Source: Phytophthora colocasiae
Taxonomy: Eukaryota > Oomycota > Peronosporomycetes > Peronosporales > Peronosporaceae
Assembly: GCA_018806915.1 (NCBI GenBank)
Contig: JAGKQI010000105.1
Coordinates: forward strand, 620,001 to 684,000
Reading direction: 5' to 3'
DNA length: 64,000 nucleotides
The position numbers and the translations under genes are program-made. Below the pieces are notes generated by a model, which searched no databases, was not told the DNA's origin, and worked only from the letters and a program-made list of their open reading frames with translations. The first letter of the stretch is position 1. Every line of letters begins with the position of its first letter. Positions 42,964 to 53,133 of the stretch are shown here, one piece after another.

Positions 42964-43422
42964 TGTAACGGGGTTACACGTACAAGTGGCTACACCACTT
43001 GTAACTCTAACAGTTGCGATAACTGTTAGAGGTTGGAAAGGGACCTCAAACCTTGGTGTGCTGTACACACCAATGGCTACATGGGCGAACCACATCATTG
43101 GGTGGTTCGTGTGCATTTGTGCATGTTATTGGTAGAAAGCAATGGATTTCTACCAATCACGGAGTAGAGTTTCTGCCAACCACACGTTGGCAGACCCTTT
43201 AGAAATAGATAACAAACAGTTTTAGGAGGTCCATAATTGGCTTGTGCCAAATTCAATAACAGTTCTCATTTTACGGTATTTTGCAGTTAATTTAGTTATA
43301 TTTGATTTAATTATACTTATTTAAATAAGTATACTTAAATTAAGTCTATTCTATTTGCACGCTTCCTCATACACGTAAGCGCACGTGTACGCCACCTAAT
43401 AGGTCTAAGCAGACCTATTACA
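42964..43422 (+). repeat. 3' LTR of element B
   Basis: 459 bp. The one difference I find from the 5' LTR is T at 43416 versus C in the last hairpin. Confidence 0.95.
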
Positions 43423-43427
43423 TGGTG

Positions 43428-44083
43428 TTAACCCTGCAGCGCCTAAGAAACAGCGCGTTGTCAGTGAAGTTACTAAGGCCGTCCCAAAACCCACTACGAA
43501 AGTTACCTTAGAGCGACCCAAGGTTCCTCCATCACCATGCCCCCACTGTGAGGGCATGCATTGGCTTTCCGAGTGCGGGAAGGCAACAGATGAGCAAAAA
43601 GCGGACATTCGCCGAAAGCTGCGTGCGCAACGGAACGACGGAGGCAAAAAGCAAGCTGCGCGGCTCAAACGTCTGCGTGAGTGTATGCCTGCCGAAGACA
43701 AGACTGTTGTTTTGAATGGTGCGTTGACAGTGTCCTATTGTGCTGATACCGGTGCCGATAGGACCGTTCTGAGTAGGCATCACGTCGAAGAGCTGAAGAA
43801 GTTTGATAGCTTGGTCGTGGTGTCAACTTTAGCGGTCCCTGTCGTAAACGAAGCCGTTGGAGAGCACAAAAACACCTGCTCGGATTCTGTGCAATTAAAG
43901 TTGATGCTAAATACCGCAGCGGGTCCAGTGACTATCCATGATCCTGTCGAGTGCCTAGTGATGGAAAACAATGAACCAGATCTCATTCTGGGGCAGGATG
44001 TTCTAAACACTCTCGGAATTAACATCGACCGGCAGCTGGAACAGCTAGCAGCGCGTACTGAAGAGTTTGAGGGCGAATTTGAG
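43428..44083 (+). pseudogene. Element A gag C-terminus and protease
   Basis: Continues A's frame after B. A zinc knuckle (CPHCEGMHWLSEC) is followed by an aspartic protease segment with YCADTGADRTVLS and LILGQDVLNTLGIN. Element D has the parallel motifs CLVCKGAHWAKDC and RADTGADYDVI. The piece ends at the TTGAG duplication bordering C. Confidence 0.85.
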
Positions 44084-44543
44084 TGTAATGGGTCTACCTA
44101 GACCTATTAGGTGACGTACACGCGCGCTTAGGTATATGAGGAAGCGTGCAATTAGAATAGACTTAATTTAAGTATACTTATTTAAATAAGTATAATTAAA
44201 TCAAATATAACTAAATTAAACTGCAAAATACCGTAAAATGAGAACTGTTATTGAATTTGGCATAAGCCAATTATGGACCTCCTAAAACTGTTTGTTATCT
44301 ATTTCTAAAGGGTCTGCCAACGTGTGGTTGGCAGAAACTCTGTTCAATGATTGGTAGAAATCCGTTACTTTCTACCAATAATATGCACAAATGCACACGA
44401 ACCATCCAATAATGTGGTTCGCCCATGTATCCATTGGTGTGTACAGCACACCAAGGTCTGAGGCCCATTTCCAACCTCTAACAGTTATCGCAACTGTTAG
44501 AGTTACAAGTGGTACAACCACTTGTACGTGTAACCCCGTTACA
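44084..44543 (-). repeat. 3' LTR of element C
   Basis: 460 bp. Differs from the 5' LTR of C by an extra 12 bp near 44093-44105 and two bases in one hairpin loop. Confidence 0.93.
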
Positions 44544-44559
44544 CCATCCCCCCGTTAAG
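44544..44559 (-). other. Polypurine tract of element C
   Basis: Minus-strand AACGGGGGGATGG adjoins the 3' LTR, identical to that of B. Confidence 0.7.
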
Positions 44560-44644
44560 ATTCGACGTATCGGTCTCGATACGTCAATCAACAGAACTTG
44601 ACAAGACCGTCAAGTTCCCAAGAGAAATCCGAGTTCATTTCGCA

Positions 44645-46192
44645 ATGGACTCGCCAACGCCCACATCTCCGTCCGCTACTGCGGACGCGCAAGCCTCACC
44701 TGCTGCCTCTGCAGCAGGAACTACGACCTCAGCAGTGCTCACTAGCACTGCTGCTTCCAGCGGTCCGACAGAGAAGCTCTCTGTCACCAAGTACCATGCT
44801 CTCCATAAGGAGAAGCACGCGAAGAAGAAGAAGTCTTCTTCTCTAGCAGAGATTAAGAATCCTGCTGTCCCTCTCAAAGAACTCTTTGGAGAGGACTACG
44901 AAGACATCGTCGACTACGAGGAGGATGTCGAGGAGGGGGAGGTTGATGTCAAGGCTCCCGCTCCCGTGTCTTCGTCTGAAGACACGTCAGACCCACCCGT
45001 GGGATCTCGACGACCTCGTGATGAGGTCTCGGACGCTTCAAGCTCGAAGCGTCCGCGCAGTGATGATGAAGCGTCCCCCATGTCGAGGGCGCTCACTGCC
45101 CCGCGCACTGATCCGCCAGTGCGCACACCATGGATGCCTACTGAGGCAGAAATCCATGACCGGTTCGGTGCTAGTTCACCACCGAACCCGATACTGTTGT
45201 ACTCATGCAACAGTATCAACGACGACGACGTCGCCGCTAAGGTTGTCTTTGAGTCCGAGACTCAAAGACGCGACTACTATATCGGGCTCTTCCACGAGCT
45301 CCGATATTATGCAGCGAAGAAGACTTCGCGCAAGAGCAAAGTGCCAGAGTGGCAGGCACTTTGTCAGTCGTGGAATGCCTTTGTTGATAACTTCAACAAA
45401 GACCCGAAGGCGTATCGCGAGCGCGTCGTCGCGACTCGCGATCGCTACCACACTTACACCACTCGTGGTAAGTGTGAACGCCTCCATGAACAGTGCATGG
45501 AAGCGAAGATCCCATGTGCCGTTCCCTTTGGCACATTCTGCCCGTGTTGCCAGCCCTTGGCAACACGCCTCTCCGAAAGTGATATCCTGGGGTACACGCT
45601 TGTTCGTGTACCCGATCACATCAAGGAGCTCCGTGCTCGTCTTGAGCCACGCGAAGCTCCGAGTGCTGTGGCTGACCGCAGCACTCCCCGTGCAGGGCTT
45701 ACCCCTGCAAGTTATGGTGGGCTTCGTACGCCCTCACCATTTCCGGAACGTCCTCCATCAGGACGTTCCGCGGCTCCCATGTATCTCGATGGGGAGGAAA
45801 TCCTCTCCAACGAATACGAAAACGAACCCCTTGAGAGTTCGTTCTCTTATGAGCCACGATCCGCTCCACAATCCAGCGGATCGCTCCACGCGCGTCGCGC
45901 AACGGCGGCGGAGGGGGTGGGAACACTCCCTCCGCATGGTCAACGCTATGACCATGACGATCGTGCCCTGCACGATCGAGTTGCTGCGCTGGAGCAGCCA
46001 CAGAGCGCTGAGATAGCGGCTCTGAAGCAGGAGGTTCGTGTCCTCCGTGCCGAAGTTGGCCAGGCAGCTCAGACTGCCTCGAACTTCTCGTCCGGACTCG
46101 GGACGAGAGTGAACCAACTTGTCGACCGTGTCGACGGTCTCGAGAAGGCCTTCCAGGCCTCTCGCACTCCTCAGTCGGACTACCAGCCCTAG
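44645..46192 (+). CDS. Antisense ORF of element C, unknown protein
   Basis: 515 residues, counterpart of the antisense ORF of B. The first 110 or so codons differ at about 20 positions and carry two single-codon insertions (a Lys in KKKKSSS and an Asp/Glu in the acidic YEEDVEEGE run) without losing the frame. The remaining 400 residues are nearly identical, with one substitution seen (ALHDR versus AGHDR). It shares the C-terminal overlap with pol. Function unknown. Confidence 0.65.
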   Translation: MDSPTPTSPSATADAQASPAASAAGTTTSAVLTSTAASSGPTEKLSVTKYHALHKEKHAKKKKSSSLAEIKNPAVPLKELFGEDYEDIVDYEEDVEEGEVDVKAPAPVSSSEDTSDPPVGSRRPRDEVSDASSSKRPRSDDEASPMSRALTAPRTDPPVRTPWMPTEAEIHDRFGASSPPNPILLYSCNSINDDDVAAKVVFESETQRRDYYIGLFHELRYYAAKKTSRKSKVPEWQALCQSWNAFVDNFNKDPKAYRERVVATRDRYHTYTTRGKCERLHEQCMEAKIPCAVPFGTFCPCCQPLATRLSESDILGYTLVRVPDHIKELRARLEPREAPSAVADRSTPRAGLTPASYGGLRTPSPFPERPPSGRSAAPMYLDGEEILSNEYENEPLESSFSYEPRSAPQSSGSLHARRATAAEGVGTLPPHGQRYDHDDRALHDRVAALEQPQSAEIAALKQEVRVLRAEVGQAAQTASNFSSGLGTRVNQLVDRVDGLEKAFQASRTPQSDYQP

Positions 46193-47570
46193 GTAGTCCG
46201 TGCTGCACGTACGGCTTCAACCGCCCGACGTAGAAGGTCGGGTGCAGCCTCATGCTGGACGGTATGTCCAGCCGGTACGCGTTACCATGCCGTTCAAGTA
46301 CTTTGAACGGTCCAATGAATCTTGGAGCAAGCTTGCTTGCTCCAAAGTCAGACACTGCATGTTTAGGCAGGTTTTGTGTAGCTAACAAAACTAATGAACC
46401 CACTTTGAATTCATTTATGTTGCCCCTACCAACATTATCAGCGTTCAGCTTCTGTCGATCGACAGAAGCTGCGATAGCATCCTGGACAAACCGTATGACG
46501 GCTTGTCTTCGCTGGACAAAGTCTAGCGCATTCGAGCTGAATCCTTTCAGCTTGTCGCCCTTGTCAGCAGCAGGCCCTGCCTGCTCGCTATCATCTCTCA
46601 TGTCTGTGCCCGGCACAGACATCGCGCGCTCGTTCCTGCTCGAACGAGACGTCGCACGCGTCACCGCAGCTGATAGTGTGCTGCTATCAGTTGTATTCTG
46701 CGGTTGTTCGGACGCAACCGTAGATCCTCCCCCTCTTAAGGAGGAAGCTACCCCACCGAGCATGCTCGGCAATCGTGGATGCCTCATGGCATTCACGTAG
46801 AACGGTGTATGCCCTGTCGAGGCATGCACCGAGTTGTTGATGGCAAACTCTGCCATCGGCAAGCACTCGCTCCAATGCGGGAACGAGTGAGCGTAGCTCT
46901 TCAACGTGTCACCCAGTACACGGTTGACACGTTCGGTCTGTCCGTCCGTCTGCGGATGATCCGCAGTCGACATTGATAACTGTGAACCGAGAAGTGTAAA
47001 CACTTCTTGCCAGAACCGCGCTGTGAAGCGTGGATCACGGTCCGACACAATGTCGAGCGGCATGCCATGGTGTTTGAACACCATGTCAACAAACAGTCGC
47101 GCAGTCTGCGCGGCTGTAACAGAAGCCGGGACGGCAGCAAGATGGACCATCTTGCTGAATCGGTCCACAAAGACAACGATGCCCGTCCTCCGCTTGCTGT
47201 CAGGCGGAAGACCGAAGACAAAGTCCATGGACATGGACTGCCAACACTCCGACGGAGTCGGTAGTGATTGAAGAGGAGCCTGCGAGAACTGCGCAGGCTT
47301 CACGCGTTGACAAACCTCGCAAGCACGTACGTACTTGCGCACCCACTTGTACTGGTGGTGCCAGTAGAAGTCACGCGTGAGAAGAGTGTATGTCTTCTCA
47401 CGACCCGGATGCCCTGCCGTGGGGGCATCGTGATACTCGAACATGATCCTCAACCGGAGGTCATGATCATTCGGAACGACAATGCGATCCGCATTGTCGT
47501 CTACTGCACTGTACAACAGTAGGCCTTCGTGTACACGATAGCGGTGTACACGAGCTCGAAGATGAGGGGA
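45699..47570 (-). pseudogene. Element C pol: integrase and chromodomain
   Basis: Complete HHCC finger (HDAPTAGHPGREK, then CEVCQRVK), DDE core and C-terminal chromodomain as in B. The finger that is broken in B is intact here. The frame is separated from RNase H by a 1-bp insertion near 47570. Confidence 0.88.
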
Positions 47571-48190
47571 TTAGCTTCCGACGTGCCACGTCGGAAGGTG
47601 CTGCGAGGAACTCCAGCAGCCCCTTCGCGTCTGCATCCCTTGCATACGCGTTCTTCACGTCGTCAATCAACGTTGACGACGGCACACTTGTCCTCACGAC
47701 GCCAACTGCGTTGGCGTCGACCGTCTCCGCGTAGTCAGGTCGACGCGATAACGCGTCGGCCACTACATTGAGTCTTCCGGGTTTGTACTCCACCCGGAAG
47801 TTGTACTCCGCGAAGAAGGACAACCATCTCGCCATACGTTGCGAGATGTGCGGCGACAATCGCTGTACGCAATGATGCGTGGTCTGTATAGACCACGAAC
47901 GGTCTACTCCCAAGTAGATACACTCGGAACTTTGCGAGTGCATACTTCATGGCAAGGAGCTCCTTGTCATGTACGGGATAGTTACGCTCAGCTGGCTTCA
48001 GCTGACGCGATTGATAGTAGACTACACGATCACGCCCTTCGTGATCGTGTTGCATCAATGCACATCCGATTGCAAAGTCGGATGCATCGCACACTACGTG
48101 GAATGGACGATCTTGGTCCGCCACGGCCAAGATCGGTGCCTCAGTCAAGCCCTGCTTGACTGCACCGAATGCAACCTCGCACTCGGTCTT
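47571..48190 (-). pseudogene. Element C pol: RNase H (frameshifted)
   Basis: RNase H motifs VVCDASDFAIGCAL and VYTDHASLRTAI, then a 2-bp deletion near 47857 relative to B that changes frame before HISQRMARWLSFFAEY. Confidence 0.85.
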
Positions 48191-51015
48191 TCAAATCCAC
48201 TCAGCTTCTTTCTTAAGAAGCTGTGACAACGGGCGAATCTTGCCCGCATAGTTGTCCACGTACTTGCACAAGTACGTGGCAAGCCCAAGGAACTGCCTCA
48301 GTTCCTTCACATTGGATGGCGTGGGCCATTCATTGATCACTCTGACCTTCTCTGGGTCAGGGCGCACGCCGTCTTTCCCCACGAGACACCCCAGCACGGG
48401 TATCTCGCTCGCCCCGAAGATACACTTCTTCAGGGCGCCTGCATAGAGCTTATGTTTCCTCATAAGCTCTAGCAGCTTCCGGAGATGCACCTTGTCCATC
48501 TCAATGTCCGTCTTCCCGTTCACAGCCCGGCTGTGGACGAACACGTCGTCGAAGTAGCTCGGTGCGAAGTCGCGCACCGAGCGCAATAGATGTGTCACGC
48601 ATCTATTGAACGTCGCAGGGGCGTTCTTAAGCCCCTGTGGCATGACGAGCCACTCCCAAAGCATACCGCTTGGAGTGCTTACCGCAGTGAGAGGGATGTC
48701 CCTCTCACGCATGAGGATCTGATAGAATCCATCACGCAGATCTAGAGCACTGAAGATAGTGCTCAAGGCCATCGAATCGATGATAACATCTTTTCGCGGT
48801 ATCGGCGTCTGCGCCGGTATCGTCGCATCGTTCAACTTGTTGTACGCATGAACGATGCGCCAGCCGCCCTGTGGTTTCTTAACACAGAACGTTGGGGCAC
48901 TGTGCGGGGACTTTGATTCCCGCACTTGACCGGCAAGACGACGACTTTCAAAGAAGTCGTCGATCGCTTGCACTTGTTCACGCGGCAGTGGCCACTGCCG
49001 TGTAACACAGTACTTCGTGCACGGCACGAGATCAATCTCGTGCTGTACGCCCTTGTCCTTCGGAAGCTCCGAAGGAATCTCGTCCGGGAGTACATCCTTG
49101 TACTCCCGCAGAACTTCGTAGTAGGGACTCGACCTCAACGAGTCCCAACTCTGCTCTTCGAAGCGCTGCTTCTTAGTCTTCGCACTGAGGGAGTCATCAC
49201 CCTCAGTGATCCCATCGACGACGAGCTGCTTCAGCTCTTCGGCTTCACGATCCACTCTCTCGACATCCGAGAGAATGCAAATTTGTTCGATGCGTCCATC
49301 GTACAAGTCCCGCGTGAAGCGCTTCCAACTCATCGTTGGAAGTGCGGTCAACGCCGACGCACACGTCGGCGGATTCTCCAACCGCATCCTCTGGTACTGT
49401 AATCCAGTACCAGTACGTGTCAAGACGTTCAACGTCTCGACACTCGGTGTCTGCACTGCAGACACACCCTCCACAGTCACGGACTGGGACTCGCAAAGCT
49501 CTCTGAGCTTGCGCCGCGAAGGTCTGCCATGGAGCTCAGCTCCAGGCGCTCCACGTCCAAGGCATCTCACCTTGGACTGGACTTTATCGCAATCGTCAGC
49601 GGATTCCATCCGCTGACTCGCACATCCAAGCACTGCTTGTGTGCCGCTCATCGCGTGTAGCACCGCTGCACGTGAGCACGCAGGGTTTTCTGGTGCTGGA
49701 CGTTTGCAACCGCCAGCACCTCCTGCCGCGCAGTCGGTTCTCAGAACCGCTGCGTCTCCATCCGCTACAACGGATGGAGCTTTATCCGCTCCTACGGATT
49801 GAGCTTCACCCGCTACAACGGATGAAGCAACTCCATCCGCTCCTACGGATGAAGCAACCGCATCCGCTCCTACGGATGAAGCAACCGCATCGTCGACTCC
49901 CGGAGTCGACGTGCTCTCGCTAGCTTCCTGCGCTTGCGAGTGTTCGCTTGTACACATATCGTCAGCTCCCAGAGCTGACGCAGGATCGCTAGTTCCCGGA
50001 ACTAGCAGCGAACGTTCGCCTGTACACGCATCATCAGCTCCCGGAGCTGATGCGCGATCGCTAGTTCCCAGAACTAGCAGCGACGCGCCAGTGGCGTCAG
50101 CTCCCAGAGCTGACGCACGCCTTTCGGTTCCCCGAAAATTTTTTGCTTCGTCAACTCCCAGAGTTGACGCGACGTCGTCGGCGCGACCCTTGGAGGCTTG
50201 AACTACCTCCAAGGATACCGGTAATACCGGTATGTTACCTTCTCTCAGGTGAATCGCATTCACCTGACCATCACTCATGTGACAAACATCATTCAGATGT
50301 TTATGCTTCAGGTGATTCACATTCACCTGACCATCACTCATGTGACCGCGACCCTTCGGCTCAGATTTCTGAGTCGACACACATTTTCTCCCAACGACTC
50401 TCGGAGTCGCTGGCGGTCGCCGGCGGCGATCGGAGGCAGCGGCGGCCGCTGCTGCCTCAACTGGGGATCCACATGCACCGGCCGGTGCATGTGCAGCACT
50501 GACAGGGCCATCGCTTTCTGTCGCGCATGTGTTGTTGAAGCGTACGAGCGTACGCTTCTCCCAGTTGATCACCGGGTCATGCCGTGCAAGCCACGGCATG
50601 CCTAATACCAAGTCGAACTTATCGTCTAGATCCAAGACGATAAGATCTTCTACAAACGTCCTTCGTTTGTAAGAGAAGCGCACACGGACTACGCGCTTCT
50701 CAGTCCTCACGGTGGCACCTGTTGCCAACCGCACCTCCAACACGCCGCGAGGCGTGTCGGCCTCTTCGAAGTCAAGCCTTCGAAGACTTCCCTGTCGAAC
50801 AAAGTTGTTCGACGCGCCCGAGTCCACTAGGGCACGAAGAGAGTTCGCTCTCTTCGACATCACGTTCAGGATGACAAGGTTTGGCTTGTCATCTTGCAGC
50901 TTACAGCGAGAAACCTTCTCGCTGGGGGCAGCAGTCCTCATCGTCGCGTGTCCAAGCTCGACACGCGAGACTGCATCACCAGTAGGACGCCCCGCGCCTA
51001 CTGGTCCTTGGCGTT
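48191..51015 (-). CDS. Element C pol: protease and reverse transcriptase, ends at shared TGA
   Basis: Open from the gag/pol frameshift site to TGA 48191. Protease (LVDSGASNNFV), the palindrome-rich linker, and a full RT including PQGLKNAPATFNR, the active site YFDDVFVHS and FLGLATYLCKYVDNYAGK are in one frame. The TGA replaces a position that is Trp in related Gypsy RTs, just before CEVAFGAVK. Expression needs the -1 slip at the AAAAAAC heptamer (51013-51019). Confidence 0.88.
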
Positions 51016-51019
51016 TTTT
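50978..51019 (-). promoter_or_regulatory. -1 ribosomal frameshift signal at gag/pol junction of C
   Basis: Same slippery heptamer AAAAAAC, 7-nt spacer and 9-bp stem as in B, read on the minus strand. Confidence 0.8.
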
Positions 51020-51984
51020 GAACGCCCGCCCGCTGTGCACTCGCGTGCATAGTGACCGATGTTACTACACTTGTAACATCGAACCTTGCCGTATCTACGC
51101 TGCTGTTGACCAGCAGTCGTAGCACTCGAGAGGTCCATAGGTTCCGGACCTCCCGTCTTCACAACAGGACGCGCCGGCTTCGGCGCGTTCGCATGGAGTT
51201 TAGCTTGACGCCGGCTAAACTCCTCTTGCATTGCAAGGCTGATCGCCTCCTCGAGAGTATTCGGATACTCTCGGAAGAGATATGTTTTGACGGGACCATC
51301 TCTTAGTCCCTTCATGAACGTGACGACCTTGGTCGCCTCGTCGATCGGGTTGGCCACTATGTTCGATACCAAGTATCGAGCACGCTGGGCAAAGGTGTGA
51401 ACATCATCCTTGCCCTGCTGCAGATCGAGAAACTCCGCTCTCGATCTGAACTCGTTCTTCGGAGGCTCAAACGCAAGCTTGAGTTCCTCCTTGAACACCT
51501 CGTACGTGCTGAAGCACGTAGGATCCGAGAGTCGGCGCCCATAGGCCCAACTCCTCGCACGTCCGCCAAGACATGACATGGCGAACGCGACCTTCGACAT
51601 CGGATCGACGATACGTCGAGCCGCAACGGCTGTGTCGAGTTCGACAAGCCACCGAAGGAAGGTCTCGTCCTCCTTCCCCGTGTAGGTACTCACGTGGAGT
51701 TTCAACGACTCCACGCGTGGCTTAGGGGAAGCCACCGAGGCAGCAACATCTCGTTGCTCCTTAACAATGTACCCCAGAGCAACACCGTGTTGCTCTGTCG
51801 GCGATAGCGTACGAAGCATCGTAGCTACCGCTGCCTCTCCAATGACTCGCGAGAGTCTTTGGAGAGCCTCCCACTCTGGATCAGACAGGTGGGCGCAGTC
51901 CGTGCGCGTCACGGACATGTGTGGGGTCCCAGTGGATCCCTGATCCATTGGGGAGTTCTCTACCCCGCGTTCGTATGACTCCAT
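50998..51984 (-). CDS. Element C Gag
   Basis: 328 residues, the same length as B Gag with scattered substitutions. The zinc knuckle reads CYKCSNIGHYAREC. Two of its differences from B (Leu to Lys, Gly to Ser) come from the loop of a DNA hairpin whose 9-bp stem is unchanged. Confidence 0.9.
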   Translation of the reverse strand: MESYERGVENSPMDQGSTGTPHMSVTRTDCAHLSDPEWEALQRLSRVIGEAAVATMLRTLSPTEQHGVALGYIVKEQRDVAASVASPKPRVESLKLHVSTYTGKEDETFLRWLVELDTAVAARRIVDPMSKVAFAMSCLGGRARSWAYGRRLSDPTCFSTYEVFKEELKLAFEPPKNEFRSRAEFLDLQQGKDDVHTFAQRARYLVSNIVANPIDEATKVVTFMKGLRDGPVKTYLFREYPNTLEEAISLAMQEEFSRRQAKLHANAPKPARPVVKTGGPEPMDLSSATTAGQQQRRYGKVRCYKCSNIGHYARECTAGGRSKNAKDQ

Positions 51985-52015
51985 ACGAACGAACAGCAGT
52001 CGGTCGTGGGACGGA

Positions 52016-52031
52016 CTACAAAGTGCTACCA
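52016..52031 (-). other. Primer-binding site of element C
   Basis: Minus-strand TGGTAGCACTTTGTAG, 2 nt inside the 5' LTR, identical to B. Confidence 0.65.
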
Positions 52032-52033
52032 GG

Positions 52034-52481
52034 TGTAATGGGTATTAGGTGACGTACACGCGCGCTTAGGTATATGAGGAAGCGTGCAATTAGAATAGAC
52101 TTAATTTAAGTATACTTATTTAAATAAGTATAATTAAATCAAATATAACTAAATTAAACTGCAAAATACCGTAAAATGAGAACTGTTATTGAATTTGGCA
52201 TAAGCCAATTATGGACCTCCTAAAACTGTTTGTTATCTATTTCTAAAGGGTCTGCCAACGTGTGGTTGGCAGAAACTCTGTTCAATGATTGGTAGAAATC
52301 CGTTACTTTCTACCAATAATATGCACAAATGCACACGAACCATCCAATAATGTGGTTCGCCCATGTATCCATTGGTGTGTACAGCACACCAAGGTCTGAG
52401 GCCCATTTCCAACCTCTAACAGTTATCTTAACTGTTAGAGTTACAAGTGGTACAACCACTTGTACGTGTAACCCCGTTACA
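52034..52481 (-). repeat. 5' LTR of element C
   Basis: 448 bp. Compared with the 3' LTR it lacks a 12-bp block that includes most of the terminal hairpin. Confidence 0.93.
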
Positions 52482-52486
52482 TTGAG

Positions 52487-53133
52487 GATGCAGATGACGA
52501 ACTGTTTGGACCTGCTATACCAGCGACTAGCGATGAGCTCAAGTCAGCCCTCGACAAATTGGTAGTCACGGCGATCAAACATGGGTTCCCTCGCGAATTA
52601 GAGTCTCAACTCCGCGGCGTCGTGTTCAAACACGACATCTGGAGATTGAACCTTGGCGATGACCCTCCAGCGAACGTTCCTCCTTTAAAAATTCGCCTCA
52701 AGGACGGTGCTAGTGCTGTGAAGAGCAAACCCCGGCGCTATCCACCAGCCGTGTGCAGTTTTCTGCATGAGTTCAACTCCAAGCTTGTTGGACTCGGCGG
52801 GGTGTTTGAGAACCCGAATAGCCGTTGGGCAAGCCCCGTACTGCCGGTGCGCAAGCATGGCACGACGGACGATGAGTACAGGCAGACTTGCGACTATCGT
52901 CTCGTCAACGACCTAATTGAAGCCCTCATCAGTACGATGCCACACATGGCGTCTCTGCTTGAGTATACGCGAGGCAAACAGCACTATGGGCTGTTTGACT
53001 TGCTCAAAAGTTTCTGGCAATTGCCATTAGATGAGCTAAGTCAGGAGCTAATGTCCTACATCACGGACGCTAAAATCTACACTCCTCGTCGTGTTCCGCA
53101 AGGATGCTGTGACGCTGCCGTGCACTTCCAGTA
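52487..53133 (+). pseudogene. Element A reverse transcriptase, N-terminal part
   Basis: Continues A's frame after C. RT fingers/palm motifs NSRWASPVLPVRKHG, CDYRLVNDLIEAL and YGLFDLLKSFWQLPL are followed by VPQGCCDAAVHFQ and a TAG at 53131. The catalytic DD block that should follow is missing. Confidence 0.85.

Larger units (their letters stand above)
35128..43422 (+). mobile_element. Gypsy-type LTR retrotransposon B, nested in A (hairpin-saturated family)
   Basis: 8295 bp with two 459-bp LTRs that I find to differ at a single base, so insertion was recent. The flanking 5-mers TGGGG and TGGTG fit a target duplication with one change. Layout: LTR, primer site, gag, -1 frameshift site, protease-RT-RNase H-integrase-chromodomain, a long antisense ORF, polypurine tract, LTR. 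B is defective: a 7-bp deletion in RT (near 38862), a 2-bp deletion in integrase (near 40116) and a TGA at 39321. Confidence 0.93.
44084..52481 (-). mobile_element. Gypsy-type LTR retrotransposon C, inverted copy of the B family
   Basis: 8398 bp in the opposite orientation to B, bordered by a perfect 5-bp duplication TTGAG (44079-44083 and 52482-52486). Content and order mirror B. RT is intact in C, but RNase H has a 2-bp deletion near 47857, the integrase linker a 1-bp insertion near 47570, and the same TGA is present (48191-48193). LTRs differ from those of B by roughly 5 percent by eye, so C belongs to a slightly different subfamily. Confidence 0.93.
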
